Made by a program: the position numbers and the translations under genes. This document shows, one piece after another, positions 17,798 through 27,533 of a DNA stretch of 64,000 nucleotides (its first letter is position 1; every line of letters starts with the position of its first letter). Source of the DNA: JAJVID01 sp050247435. GTDB lineage: Bacteria > Acidobacteriota > Blastocatellia > RBC074. The DNA lies in NCBI GenBank assembly GCA_050247435.1, contig JBFWUF010000038.1, positions 1-64,000 of the forward strand, written 5' to 3'. Below the pieces are notes generated by a model that saw only the letters and a program-made list of their open reading frames with translations, was not told where the DNA came from and did not search any database.

Positions 17798-19081
17798 CTA
17801 TTTGGGCACAGGCCCTTTCCATATTCGCCAGAAATCGGCGCTGCCCAGCCCCAGATTTTCCCACCACAGATCGAGCATTTTTTTGTCGCGGCTGAGAACG
17901 CCTTCGCGCGTCACGCCCACGGGCGGAGGCACGAACGACGCGAGTTTGTCATAAACCAGGCCACGCTCTTCTCCGGCCGTGCGCGACAAGAGGTGCCACA
18001 ACGTCAGAGCGTCACGCTCGCGAGCTTGATAGAGAATGATCCCGAGCGCCGCGCCGCGCGCCGACCAGTCCATCCCCGAAGTGTCGAACTTCGCCAGCGC
18101 TTGTTTGAACTCATCGGAAGCATCATTGAAATAAGGCGTGCCTGGGCCGAGTCCCGGTCGCGTCACGCACATCCCGTCGCGCGGCACAAACGATTCGCGT
18201 CCCTCCGATTCAAACGCCACCCAGCCCGCCGTGACCGCCAACACCGCCTGCCCGTCGTCGTTGACTTCCAGCGTGTAGGCGCATCCCAGATCAACCGCCA
18301 CCGCCGACGGAGTGTCAACATAAAACTGCCGAGGCGGCGCCCAGATCAACGCGCTCATCTTGCCGCGAGTCATCGCCAGCCGGTGCTCGTCATTTCGCGC
18401 TTCAGCCAACTTCAATCGCGAGTTTGGTTCGACAGTCACCAGGCCGATTTGCCCAACATCAATTTGCGCGCGCGACGCGTCGTCCGTTGTCAGCCACTCG
18501 CCGAGCGACAACCTTCCGGCGTCGCCAATCGCTTTCGATCCGACCACGGGCTGTCCCTCGATCCGCGTGACTTCCCAGAACGGCCTCGGCGTCTTACTCG
18601 ATTGGAACCAGAACACGCCAAGACCAACCATCAACAGAACTGCGACAGCCGCGCTCAGCTTGAATGACAGCGCCGCCCGGAACGGCCTTCTCCGCGCTGC
18701 CTCCGCGCCTTGTCTGTCCGACAAGCTGCCAGCTTGTCGTTGCCTCCGATAAAAGCCGATTTCCAGCCAGGTGGCGAGTTGCGAAAGCCTGCGACAAGCT
18801 GGCAGCTTGTCGGACAACGCGACGCCTCTGCTGTGAACAGGCAATGCCGCCTTCTCCTCCATCGCCGCGTCCAACTCATTCCACAACTCCGCCGGAGCTT
18901 GTTCGCACGCGAGTTTCTCCATCAACGCAACGCCAAACTTGATCTCTTCGTATTCGTCGCGGCATCGGCGGCAATTCGTCAGATGTTCGGCCACACGGCG
19001 CGACTCTGCAGGCGACAATTCGCCGTGACAGTAAGCTGAAAGTTGTTTGTTGACGTGATTCCAGAACATCGTTGTCTTCAC
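17798..19081 (-). CDS. Anti-sigma factor / FecR-domain membrane protein carrying an in-frame repeat
   Basis: A 427-residue protein taken from GTG 19081, overlapping the sigma-factor stop by 4 nt (ATG 19069 is an alternative). Residues ~10-55 form a zinc-binding anti-sigma domain (AYCHGELSPAESRRVAEHLTNCRRC). A single membrane segment near 140 (LSAAVAVLLMVGLGVFWF) leads to a FecR-like periplasmic domain (LTTDDASRAQIDVGQIGLVTVEPNSRLKL; DTPSAVAVDLGC). Between them residues ~89-123 are encoded by inverted-repeat family 1, giving DKLPACRRL...RRQRQAGSLSDR in the flexible cytoplasmic linker, where an insertion could be tolerated. It would bind and hold the ECF sigma factor encoded upstream. Confidence 0.8.
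   Translation of the reverse strand: MKTTMFWNHVNKQLSAYCHGELSPAESRRVAEHLTNCRRCRDEYEEIKFGVALMEKLACEQAPAELWNELDAAMEEKAALPVHSRGVALSDKLPACRRLSQLATWLEIGFYRRQRQAGSLSDRQGAEAARRRPFRAALSFKLSAAVAVLLMVGLGVFWFQSSKTPRPFWEVTRIEGQPVVGSKAIGDAGRLSLGEWLTTDDASRAQIDVGQIGLVTVEPNSRLKLAEARNDEHRLAMTRGKMSALIWAPPRQFYVDTPSAVAVDLGCAYTLEVNDDGQAVLAVTAGWVAFESEGRESFVPRDGMCVTRPGLGPGTPYFNDASDEFKQALAKFDTSGMDWSARGAALGIILYQARERDALTLWHLLSRTAGEERGLVYDKLASFVPPPVGVTREGVLSRDKKMLDLWWENLGLGSADFWRIWKGPVPK
18715..18816. repeat. Inverted repeat, family 1 copy B, in frame inside a gene
   Basis: Perfect 25-bp arms at 18715-18739 and 18792-18816 (GTCCGACAAGCTGCC...), loop 52 bp. The element is 102 bp, a multiple of three, and has no stop in the coding frame of the anti-sigma gene, so it adds 34 residues. 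Arms are nearly identical to those at 4479-4583 and 26440-26521. Confidence 0.92.
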
Positions 19082-19680
19082 TCCGCCGCGCCGACGACTC
19101 CACGCAGATGCGCCAGTTTTTGCGCCAACGCCTTGTGCCCGCGATTGAGCCGCGAAGCCACCGTCCCCGTCGAACACCCCAGCGCTTCGGCCATCTGGTC
19201 GTAAGACAAATCCTCGAAATATTTCAGCAGGATCGCCATCCGCAGTTTCGGTTTCAACTGCATCACTGCCGACTTCACGGCCTCTGAAACTTCAACCCGC
19301 GCCAGACCCTCTTCCTGAAAAGCCTCTTGCCGCCAATCCCGCATATCAACCTCGCCGTGATCTTCGTCCTGATTGTCAGACCGGAAGTAATCGAACGAAA
19401 CCAGCCTGCGCCTTTTCCGAAATTCATCCAGGCATTCATTCGCGACCAACCGGTAAAGCCAGGTTTTAAAATTCGACTCGTGACGGAATTGAGCGATGCT
19501 CGTGAACAGTTTCAGGAAGACCTGTTGCGTCACGTCGCGCGCCGCGTTTTCGTCGCCTGTGAAATGCACGGCGACCGACCACACGCGATCCTTGTGGGCG
19601 TCAAACAGATCGCGGAAAGCTTCGCGATCCCCTTGTTGACAGGCTTCGATCAGACGCCTTTCGCTCGCCTGCTCACTCAT
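19078..19680 (-). CDS. ECF-type RNA polymerase sigma factor
   Basis: A 200-residue sigma-70 family protein. Region 2 reads FRDLFDAHKDRVWSVAVHFTGDENAARDVTQQVFLKLF with the RLVANECLDEFRKRRR segment for -10 recognition; region 4 is LKPKLRMAILLKYFEDLSYDQMAEALGCSTGTVASRLNRGHKALA with a helix-turn-helix. Between them an acidic linker (SDNQDEDHGEVDMRDW). The start is ATG 19680 (MSEQASERRL); a further in-frame ATG at 19698 has no better ribosome site. The GTG of the anti-sigma gene overlaps its stop, the usual arrangement for coupled expression. The signal sensed is unknown. Confidence 0.92.
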   Translation of the reverse strand: MSEQASERRLIEACQQGDREAFRDLFDAHKDRVWSVAVHFTGDENAARDVTQQVFLKLFTSIAQFRHESNFKTWLYRLVANECLDEFRKRRRLVSFDYFRSDNQDEDHGEVDMRDWRQEAFQEEGLARVEVSEAVKSAVMQLKPKLRMAILLKYFEDLSYDQMAEALGCSTGTVASRLNRGHKALAQKLAHLRGVVGAAE

Positions 19681-19908
19681 TACGGCGCCCCGTTCCATAA
19701 AATGTCCGAAGTTGCTCGATCAATTCTGACGGCACGGTCAAATTCTCTTCACATCACATTGGACGAACCACGCCCGGGTTTTCTTCCGTTTTGCGACAAG
19801 ATTTTTTTCAGCCGCAAGCGGCGGGCTTTGGCTCGCCGCTGACAAGCGATACAATCGCGGCCATCATCAGGCAATACCGCATCATTTTACTCATTCACCG
19901 GAGGAATC

Positions 19909-21618
19909 ATGAGAATCATCGTCCTGACTCTGCTCATCGCCGCGCTTTCGTTCGCCGCATTAAGCGATAAAACCACTTCGGGGCAAAGGCCAGAACCCGC
20001 CGCCGATATTGTCTTCAAAAACGGCAACATCTATACGGTCAACGAAGACCTGTCGAAAGCCGAAGCCATCGCGGTCAAATACGGAAAGATCGTCTTCGTC
20101 GGCTCGAACGCCGAGGTCAAGCGGTTCGAGGTCAAAGGCGTGAAGGTCATTGACCTGAAAGGCGCGACGGTCGTGCCCGGCCTGACCGATTCGCACTATC
20201 ATTTTTCCGGCGTCGGATTCCGCGAGATGAACCTGAATCTGGAAGGCACGACGAGCCTCGAAGATTTCCTGGCCAAAGTCAAAGCGCGCGTGGACAAAGC
20301 CAAACCGGGCGAGTGGGTGACGGGGCGCGGATGGATCGAGACGTTCTGGAAACCGCAGGCGTTTCCGACTCGATCGGACTTGGACAAGATCGCTCCGAAC
20401 AATCCGGTCTATCTGACGCGGGCCGACGGCCACGGAGCGGTCGCCAACAGCGCGGCCTTCAAAATCGCGAACATTGACAAGAACACTGAAAACCCGTTCG
20501 GCGGCGAAATCATGAAGGACAAGAAAACCGGCGAACCGAACGGCATGCTGCTTGACCGCGCGCAGGGCTTGATCGCGCGCCACATCCCGGCTTCGACAAA
20601 AGCCGATCTTGAACAGGCGATGATTCTGGCCGACAAGCGCAGCCTCTCGCTCGGCTGGACGCAGATTCAGGACGCCGGGGTTTCTTGGGAGCAGATCGAG
20701 ACGATGAAGAAACTGCTCGGCGAGCAGAAGCTGAAGATCAGGCTTTACGAGGCGATTCGCGGCCCCGGCGCCGACGCGCAACGCTTGCTGCGCGAAGGCC
20801 CGCAGATCGGCCTCTACGATGGCCGCCTGACGGTTCGCACGATCAAAGTCAGCATTGACGGCGCGCTGGGATCAAAAGGCGCCGCGCTGCTCGAAAATTA
20901 CGCAGACCACGACACATCGGGCTTTCTGACTCAAAAAGAAGAACAGGTCTTGCCGATGCTCCGTGACGCTTTGCGAAAAGGTGTTCAGGTCGAAGTCCAC
21001 GCCATCGGCGACCGCGCCAACCGCACCATCCTCGACTGGTACGAACGCGCGTCGAACGACGTGCCGATGATCGAACGCCAGGATCGCGAGCCGCCGCGCT
21101 GGCGCATCGAACACGCGCAGATCGTCCACCCCGACGACATCCCGCGCTTCGCCAAACTGAAAATCATCCCTTCAATGCAGCCTTCGCACGCCATCGGCGA
21201 TCTGCATTTCGCGCCAAGCCGATTGGGATTGAATCGCCTGAAGGGCGCATACGCCTGGCAGACTTTCATCAAACAGGGCAACGTCATCGCCGGAGGCTCC
21301 GACGCCCCGGTCGAACGCGGCGAGCCGATGATCGAATTTTACGCAGCCGTCGCGCGCAAGGATCAGAAGGGCTTTTCGGGCGAAGGCTGGCATCCGGAAG
21401 AGAAAGCCACGCGCGAACAAGCATTGAAGATGTTCACCATCTGGGCCGCATTCGCCGCCTTTCAAGAGAAGCAGCGAGGCTCGATTGAAAAAGGGAAGCT
21501 TGCCGATCTGACCGTGCTTTCAGCCGACATTATGAAAATCCCCGAGCCAGAGATTTTGAAAACGCGGTGCGTGATGACCGTGATCAACGGCGAGATTGTG
21601 TGGGAGGCAACGAAGTAA
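19909..21618 (+). CDS. Exported YtcJ-like amidohydrolase
   Basis: A 569-residue protein of amidohydrolase family 3. A Sec signal (IIVLTLLIAALSFAALSDKTTSGQ) precedes DIVFKNGNIYTVNEDLSKAEAIAVKYGKI, the usual opening. Metal-ligand candidates are PGLTDSHYHF (HxH), VEVHAIGDRAN, WRIEHAQIVHPDD and GGSDAPVERGEP. GGAGG lies 5 bp before the ATG. The family hydrolyses cyclic amides and N-acyl groups of varied substrates; nothing nearby fixes the substrate. The 210-bp gap before it contains only a small hairpin (AGCGGCG/CGCCGCT at about 19818-19841). Confidence 0.88.
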   Translation: MRIIVLTLLIAALSFAALSDKTTSGQRPEPAADIVFKNGNIYTVNEDLSKAEAIAVKYGKIVFVGSNAEVKRFEVKGVKVIDLKGATVVPGLTDSHYHFSGVGFREMNLNLEGTTSLEDFLAKVKARVDKAKPGEWVTGRGWIETFWKPQAFPTRSDLDKIAPNNPVYLTRADGHGAVANSAAFKIANIDKNTENPFGGEIMKDKKTGEPNGMLLDRAQGLIARHIPASTKADLEQAMILADKRSLSLGWTQIQDAGVSWEQIETMKKLLGEQKLKIRLYEAIRGPGADAQRLLREGPQIGLYDGRLTVRTIKVSIDGALGSKGAALLENYADHDTSGFLTQKEEQVLPMLRDALRKGVQVEVHAIGDRANRTILDWYERASNDVPMIERQDREPPRWRIEHAQIVHPDDIPRFAKLKIIPSMQPSHAIGDLHFAPSRLGLNRLKGAYAWQTFIKQGNVIAGGSDAPVERGEPMIEFYAAVARKDQKGFSGEGWHPEEKATREQALKMFTIWAAFAAFQEKQRGSIEKGKLADLTVLSADIMKIPEPEILKTRCVMTVINGEIVWEATK

Positions 21619-21755
21619 GAACGATTCCGGCTGTGACGAAACAATCCGGCTTTTGAGAATTCGGCGAACTGTATTAACTTATCGGCGGATGTTATTAAAT
21701 TAGGTTCCGAAGTCACGGAGTTCGATTTTCATAATTCTCGAAGGATTAAACCTTG

Positions 21756-22406
21756 ATGAAACGTTATTTGCCTTTTGTGATTATTGCGGCTGTTCTGGTG
21801 GCGGCTCTTGGCGCGGGAGCATTGATGTTCCGCTCGACGCAACCTCAGCCTTCAGCGACGCCGTCGCCGGCTAACAGCCCTGTCCCAAAAACTGATGTAG
21901 CGACATCCAAGGGTGTCGTCACCATCGAAGAATTTGGTGATTACCAATGCCCGCCTTGCGGCGCCTTGCATCCAATTCTAAAAACTCTGAAGGGTGAATA
22001 CGGGGATCGGATCAAGTTTATCTTTTACCATTACCCGTTAACTCAAATTCACAAGCACGCGCTCGAAGCCTCATACGCCGCCGCGGCCGCTGGCCTTCAG
22101 GGTAAGTTCTGGGAGATGCACAACCTGCTTTACGAAAATCAGTCTACGTGGAGCGAGGTGGGTGATTTTCGCCCGGTTGCGATCAATTTCGCGCGCCAGA
22201 TAGGGCTGGACACCGCGCGTTTCATAAAAGATATGGACGGGCTTAAAGTGATGGCTGTCGTATCGGCTGATGAACAACGCGCCAACGCGCTCGGTGTTAA
22301 CTCCACGCCAACGGTTTTTATTAACGGCCAGATGCTCTCAAACGATAATTTAACGATTGAAGGCATGCGTAAGGAGATCAACCAGAGATTGCCCGTCACG
22401 CCATGA
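21756..22406 (+). CDS. Membrane-anchored DsbA-family thiol oxidase
   Basis: A 216-residue thioredoxin-fold protein from ATG 21756 (an in-frame TTG one codon earlier is less likely). Residues 5-25 form a signal anchor, then a Pro/Ser/Ala linker. The active site is C65-P-P-C68 in GDYQCPPCGALHP and the cis-proline loop is VNSTPTVFINGQ. CPPC is unusual beside the CPHC of E. coli DsbA and is seen in DsbA-like thioredoxin_4 proteins. It would oxidise exported proteins; the convergent VKOR gene 42 bp away encodes its likely re-oxidant. Confidence 0.88.
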   Translation: MKRYLPFVIIAAVLVAALGAGALMFRSTQPQPSATPSPANSPVPKTDVATSKGVVTIEEFGDYQCPPCGALHPILKTLKGEYGDRIKFIFYHYPLTQIHKHALEASYAAAAAGLQGKFWEMHNLLYENQSTWSEVGDFRPVAINFARQIGLDTARFIKDMDGLKVMAVVSADEQRANALGVNSTPTVFINGQMLSNDNLTIEGMRKEINQRLPVTP

Positions 22407-22448
22407 TCGAACGGTTCCGATTCATTCCCCAATTCAACCTGGATGCGA

Positions 22449-22928
22449 TCAACGGCGATGCGCGGGAATGACGAACCTCGCCGCCGCAACAAGAGCTGTC
22501 AGCGTCAGCGTCATTGCAGTTGATAGAAGACAGTATTCGCAGTAAGCGTGAAGCACGAACGCTTGCAGATACAGCAGCCAGAGAGTGGCGCCCAACATTG
22601 GCGCAACCAGCATGGCTAACCCGGTTCGCGCGCGCTCGTAACCGAACGCCGCCAGCGTGGCAAGACTGAACGCGGCGAAATAGGCCAGCGATCCGAAAGC
22701 CGCTGTGGGGATGCCGGCGATTGTCGCGTAAGGGCTGCTGAGCACGGCGGAACAACCGGTGGTGACTGTGCATCGGACGCTCTGACCGGTGAGATGTTGC
22801 ACTGTCAAATAGATCGAATCTCCCAGACCGATCAGTGAAACCAGCATCGCCGGCCCATAAATCCATGCCGGATGACGCCCGGCTCCAGGATCGGTGGTGG
22901 ACTGGATTGGGGGTTGCGAATTTTTCAT
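22449..22928 (-). CDS. Vitamin K epoxide reductase (VKOR) family membrane protein
   Basis: A 159-residue protein with four predicted membrane helices. The first cysteine pair C53/C59 lies in VRCTVTTGCSAVLSSPYATIAGIP with the conserved serine, and the quinone-reducing CxxC (C130-E-Y-C133) in HAYCEYCLLS. Bacterial VKOR replaces DsbB by passing electrons from a DsbA-like partner to quinone. It faces the DsbA-like gene tail to tail, completing a disulphide-forming pair. ATG start at 22928. Confidence 0.92.
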   Translation of the reverse strand: MKNSQPPIQSTTDPGAGRHPAWIYGPAMLVSLIGLGDSIYLTVQHLTGQSVRCTVTTGCSAVLSSPYATIAGIPTAAFGSLAYFAAFSLATLAAFGYERARTGLAMLVAPMLGATLWLLYLQAFVLHAYCEYCLLSTAMTLTLTALVAAARFVIPAHRR

Positions 22929-23057
22929 AACCTGTAATTTTTTTTTGAACTCTCCTGGCTCTTCTTCCCGTTGAAAAGAGCCATCGAACTTTTAACACTG
23001 ATCACGTTATCGCCTCAACCCGCTAATCACAAATAAAAAGCCGGAAAGGAATCAGGT

Positions 23058-23828
23058 ATGAGCCGAGCATCTTTCACAAAAGTTTTGAGCGCAGGAGTTT
23101 TGAGTTTGATCGGAATTCTGTCGCTGCCGATGTTCTATTTTCATCCCGGCCACGGTCAGGAGCCGCGAAATCCGCCGAAAGCCTCCCTACAGGTTTTCAT
23201 AGAAGGCGTGGGGCCTGAATGGCGCGCGCTGGGGGAAAGTGACTTCACAAACGTCAACTGCTACCCGGACACCTGGACGTGGAAGAATGACTTGCTGACT
23301 TGCTCCGGCAAGCCTATCGGCGTGATGCGCACGCGGCAGACGTTCACCAACTTCGAATTGGTCGTCCAATGGCGGCATCTGAAATCAGGCGGCAATTCGG
23401 GCGTCTTCGTGTGGGCGCCGGAGGAAGCGTTGAAGGATTTGAAGCCCGACACGCTGCCGCAGTACGGCATCGAGGTGCAGATGCTCGACCACGGCTTCGC
23501 CGAGCAATATGAGAAACGCACGGGGAAGAAAGGAGACTGGTTCACAACCAACGGCGACATCTTCGCCGTCGGCAAATCGAAGCTGAACCCGTTCCCGCCA
23601 TTGTCGCCCAATGGCTCGCGCAGCTTCCCGCGTAAGAATCTCAGCAAAGGCGTCGGCGAATGGAACCATTACTACGTCCGCGCCATCAATGGCGAGGTGC
23701 GATTGTGGGTGAACGGTGAGGAAGTTTCTGGCGGAAGCGGCGCCGAACCGCGAACAGGCCACCTCTGCCTGGAATCGGAAGGCTCGCCGATTGAATTCAA
23801 GAACATCCGCATCCGCGAGTTGCCCTGA
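23058..23828 (+). CDS. Exported DUF1080 (3-keto-disaccharide hydrolase-like) protein
   Basis: A 256-residue protein with a Sec signal (FTKVLSAGVLSLIGILSLPMFYF). The remainder is a concanavalin-like beta-sandwich typical of DUF1080: TWKNDLLTCSGKPIGVMRTRQTFTNFELVVQWRHLKSGGNSGVFVWAP, then YGIEVQMLDHG, then WNHYYVRAINGEVRLWVNGEEVSGG and CLESEGSPIEFKNIRIREL. Family members bind or cleave 3-keto-sugars, matching the Gfo/Idh dehydrogenases elsewhere in the window that could make such compounds. AAAGGA precedes the ATG. Confidence 0.9.
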   Translation: MSRASFTKVLSAGVLSLIGILSLPMFYFHPGHGQEPRNPPKASLQVFIEGVGPEWRALGESDFTNVNCYPDTWTWKNDLLTCSGKPIGVMRTRQTFTNFELVVQWRHLKSGGNSGVFVWAPEEALKDLKPDTLPQYGIEVQMLDHGFAEQYEKRTGKKGDWFTTNGDIFAVGKSKLNPFPPLSPNGSRSFPRKNLSKGVGEWNHYYVRAINGEVRLWVNGEEVSGGSGAEPRTGHLCLESEGSPIEFKNIRIRELP

Positions 23829-23848
23829 TTCTGAAATAATCCTTTAGA

Positions 23849-23905
23849 CAGGAAAATGCCGGACAGAAAAATAGATTCCATATTTTCCTGTCCGGCATTT
23901 TTCTG
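23849..23905. terminator. Convergent inverted repeat, likely bidirectional terminator
   Basis: Arms at 23849-23873 and 23881-23905 (CAGGAAAATGCCGGACAG and partner) pair with two symmetrical mismatches around a 7-bp loop, followed by TTTTT. It lies between the DUF1080 stop (23828) and the D-aminoacylase stop (23919), where a shared terminator is expected. Its word content (GCCGGACAG) recalls the neighbouring repeat families. Confidence 0.7.
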
Positions 23906-23918
23906 TTTTTCCCGTTCA

Positions 23919-25547
23919 TCAAATTTCGACGGGTTTGAACTTCACCGCCACTCCGCTCCCGACCTCAGTCTGGCGCTCGCCCCAGATTGTCAGGTTTCCT
24001 CCGACGATCACGTACTCGATGCCCGCCGGGTATTGCTTCGAATCGTCGAACGTCGCGCGATCAATCACCTGACTAGGATCGAAAACGACCAGGTTTGCGC
24101 GCGCGCCGCCTTCGATCCGCCCGTGGTAGCGAAGTTGAAATGTTTCGGCGGCCAGCCCAGACATTTTGCGCACGGCCTCTTCCAGCGTCAGCAAGCCCTG
24201 TTCGCGCACGTAACGTCCGAGGATGCGCGGGTATGTTCCGTAAGCGCGCGGATGCGGTTTGCCGCCGAGCAAACCGTCAGTGCAGACGTTGACGTAAGGC
24301 TCAAGCATGATTTTTTTCACGACATCTTCCGATTGGCTGAACGAGATCATCCCGACACCCATTCGCTCCTGAAGCAACAGATCGAGAGCGAAATCCGCCG
24401 CGTCTTCTTCGCTCACTCGATCAACTTGCTTGCTCAGGCTCGCCGCCCGCGCAAGGTTTTTGCCGAGGTATTCCGGATGATTGCCCGAAGGAATATCCGA
24501 GATGACTATGCCTTCAGGCCCTGACCACTTCCAGAAGTTGTCCCAACTCGAACGCGAGCGATCCAACATCGCCGCGCGCATCCTGCCGCGTTCCTCCTGA
24601 CTCGCCAGCCGCTTCAAAGTCTCTTCGATTCCGCCAGCATGCGCCCAGGGCGGCAATATCGCGCCGAGCATTGTCGAACCGGCGATGTAAGGATATTGAT
24701 CAGCCGTCAGCCGCAGGCCTTCGCGTTGCGCACGGTGGATCATCTCCAGCACGCCGTCAATCCGCGCCCAGTTCTCGCGCCCGGCGATCTTGAAGTGCGA
24801 GATGTGAACGCGGACGCCCGACCGTTGACCGACCTCGATCATCTCGGCCACGGCGTCTTCGATGTAATCGCTCTCGCTGCGCATGTGCGAGACGAAAATG
24901 CCGTCGAATTCGGCGACGGCGCGGCACAACTCGACAAGCTCATTTGTGTCGGCAAAACAGCACGGCGGATAGATCAAGCCGGTTGACAAACCCAGCGCGC
25001 CTTCGCGCATTGATTGCCGGATGAGTTCCTGCATTGCGCGAATCTCTTCCGCGCTCGCCGACCGGTCTTCCATCCCCATCACACTCAACCTCACCGCGCC
25101 GTGCGGAATCAAATAAGCGCAATCAATCGCCGGTCGCGCGCGGTCAATCGCAGCAAGATATTCAGCCACTGATTGCCAATCCCACGCGCGGTCGAGGCGT
25201 CCATCCAGCCCGGCCAGCGAGCGCGCAACCTGCGGCTGATCTTCGGCGCGAATCGGCGCGACCGAAACTCCATCCTGACCGAAGACTTCGAGCGTGATTC
25301 CCTGCCGAACCTTCATCGGCAGTTGCGGCTCCACAAGAACTCGCAGATCGGAATGGCCGTGCGTGTCAATGAAACCGGGCGCGATGATCATGCCGGAGCA
25401 ATCAATCTCTTCCGCCGCGTGCAAGGTTCCGGGCACATCAATCGCCAGGATGTAATTGCGGCGAATCGCAATGTCTTCCGCGTAGCGGCCGCGCCCCGTT
25501 CCATCAATGATCGTCCCATTTTTCAAAACCAGATCAGGTGTTTTCAT
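23919..25547 (-). CDS. N-acyl-D-amino-acid deacylase (D-aminoacylase family)
   Basis: A 542-residue amidohydrolase-fold enzyme cleaving N-acyl groups from D-amino acids or related D-configured amides. Ligand motif HxH is in IIAPGFIDTHGHSDL, the cysteine-containing turn is IYPPCCFADTNELVELC, and VSHMRSESDYIEDAVAEMIEVGQRSGVRVHISHFKI holds the family's central histidines. The C-terminus has GRIEGGARANLVVFDPSQV, the small beta-domain closure. It overlaps no gene but ends the catabolic run; the nitrilase stop is 2 bp from its ATG, so they are coupled. With the GNAT/racemase operon it suggests D-amino acid handling. Confidence 0.9.
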   Translation of the reverse strand: MKTPDLVLKNGTIIDGTGRGRYAEDIAIRRNYILAIDVPGTLHAAEEIDCSGMIIAPGFIDTHGHSDLRVLVEPQLPMKVRQGITLEVFGQDGVSVAPIRAEDQPQVARSLAGLDGRLDRAWDWQSVAEYLAAIDRARPAIDCAYLIPHGAVRLSVMGMEDRSASAEEIRAMQELIRQSMREGALGLSTGLIYPPCCFADTNELVELCRAVAEFDGIFVSHMRSESDYIEDAVAEMIEVGQRSGVRVHISHFKIAGRENWARIDGVLEMIHRAQREGLRLTADQYPYIAGSTMLGAILPPWAHAGGIEETLKRLASQEERGRMRAAMLDRSRSSWDNFWKWSGPEGIVISDIPSGNHPEYLGKNLARAASLSKQVDRVSEEDAADFALDLLLQERMGVGMISFSQSEDVVKKIMLEPYVNVCTDGLLGGKPHPRAYGTYPRILGRYVREQGLLTLEEAVRKMSGLAAETFQLRYHGRIEGGARANLVVFDPSQVIDRATFDDSKQYPAGIEYVIVGGNLTIWGERQTEVGSGVAVKFKPVEI

Positions 25548-25548
25548 T

Positions 25549-26418
25549 TCACATCCCCATCAGCGGCTCGTACATCTCAGGCCGCCGGTCGCGGTAAAAC
25601 TGCCAGTGCGTGCGAACCTCGCGGATTTCATCCAGATCCAGATCGGCGACAATCAATTCGTCTTTGTCTTCGCCGCCTTTCGCCAGGATGCGCCCGTCGG
25701 GATTGCTGAAATACGACGAGCCGAAGAACTCACCGACATTCCACGGCGCTTCGGTTCCGACGCGGTTGATCGTACCGACGAAATAACCGTTGGCGACGGC
25801 GTGCGCACGCTGCTCAAGCTCCCACAAATAATCGGCGTGCCCTTTAGTCGTCGCTGAAGGAATGAAAACGATCTCGGCGCCGTTCAAGCCCAACGCCCGC
25901 GCGCCTTCGGGAAAATGCCGGTCGTAGCAAATGTAAACGCCGACGCGCGCGTACTTCGTTTCAAAAGTCGGGAAGCCCAGATTACCCGGCGTGAAATAGA
26001 ACTTCTCCCAAAATCCGGGCAGGCAATGTGGGATGTGCGTCTTGCGGTACTTGCCCAGGTACTTGCCATCAGCGTCAATCACCGCCGCAGTGTTGTAATA
26101 AACGCCGGTCATCTCCTCTTCGTAAATCGGCGAGACGATCACCATCCGATGCTGTTTGGCGACTTCGCACATCAACCGCGTCGTCGGCCCATCCGGGATG
26201 CGCTCGACCAGGCCGTACCAGTGCGGGTTCTGTTCGGCGGGAAAATACGGGCCGTAGAAAAGCTCTTGCAAGCAGATAATCTGAACGCCCTGTTTGGCGG
26301 CATCGGCGATCATCGCGACATGCTTATCAATCATCGCTTTTTTGATCTTCTCAATCGAGCTTTCAGCAGGCTCCGCGTTCGCGGCCTGAATCAAACCGCA
26401 TCTGACAATTCGTGACAT
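25549..26418 (-). CDS. Beta-ureidopropionase-type nitrilase (paralogue 1)
   Basis: A 289-residue carbon-nitrogen hydrolase from ATG 26418 behind GAGGAAT; an upstream extension would be translated from repeat copy C. The catalytic triad is Glu in CLQELFYGPYF, Lys in KYRKTHIPH and Cys in VYICYDRHFPEGARALGLNGAEIVF. It resembles N-carbamoylputrescine amidase/beta-ureidopropionase, which release CO2 and ammonia from N-carbamoyl amines. A close paralogue with the same triad contexts is at 52656-53525 in the pyrimidine operon. It lies directly downstream of an LLM flavoprotein. Confidence 0.88.
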   Translation of the reverse strand: MSRIVRCGLIQAANAEPAESSIEKIKKAMIDKHVAMIADAAKQGVQIICLQELFYGPYFPAEQNPHWYGLVERIPDGPTTRLMCEVAKQHRMVIVSPIYEEEMTGVYYNTAAVIDADGKYLGKYRKTHIPHCLPGFWEKFYFTPGNLGFPTFETKYARVGVYICYDRHFPEGARALGLNGAEIVFIPSATTKGHADYLWELEQRAHAVANGYFVGTINRVGTEAPWNVGEFFGSSYFSNPDGRILAKGGEDKDELIVADLDLDEIREVRTHWQFYRDRRPEMYEPLMGM

Positions 26419-26439
26419 CGAAGTATTCCTCTCAAAAAA

Positions 26440-26520
26440 TGTCCGACAAGCTGCCAGCATGTCGTGGGCATCCGTAAGTTACCGATTGCGAAATCAGCGA
26501 CAAGCTGGCAGCTTGTCGGA

Positions 26521-26521
<1 letters not shown>
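26440..26521. repeat. Inverted repeat, family 1 copy C
   Basis: Arms at 26440-26464 and 26498-26521 match family 1 with one mismatch (left arm CAGCATG instead of CAGCTTG); the loop is 33 bp, shorter than in copies A and B. The right arm ends on the first base of the LLM stop codon and the left arm is 21 bp from the nitrilase ATG. Confidence 0.9.
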
Positions 26522-27519
<998 letters not shown>

Positions 27520-27533
27520 GTTTCTTTTCCCCC

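Noticed and set aside
19818..19841. Terminator for the sigma-factor region (AGCGGCG/CGCCGCT hairpin)
   Set aside because: No T-run follows on either strand and it lies upstream of both flanking genes; it may be chance in GC-rich DNA.
26419..26460. Extended N-terminus for nitrilase paralogue 1
   Set aside because: It begins inside a repeat arm; ATG 26418 has GAGGAAT upstream and aligns with the start of paralogue 2.
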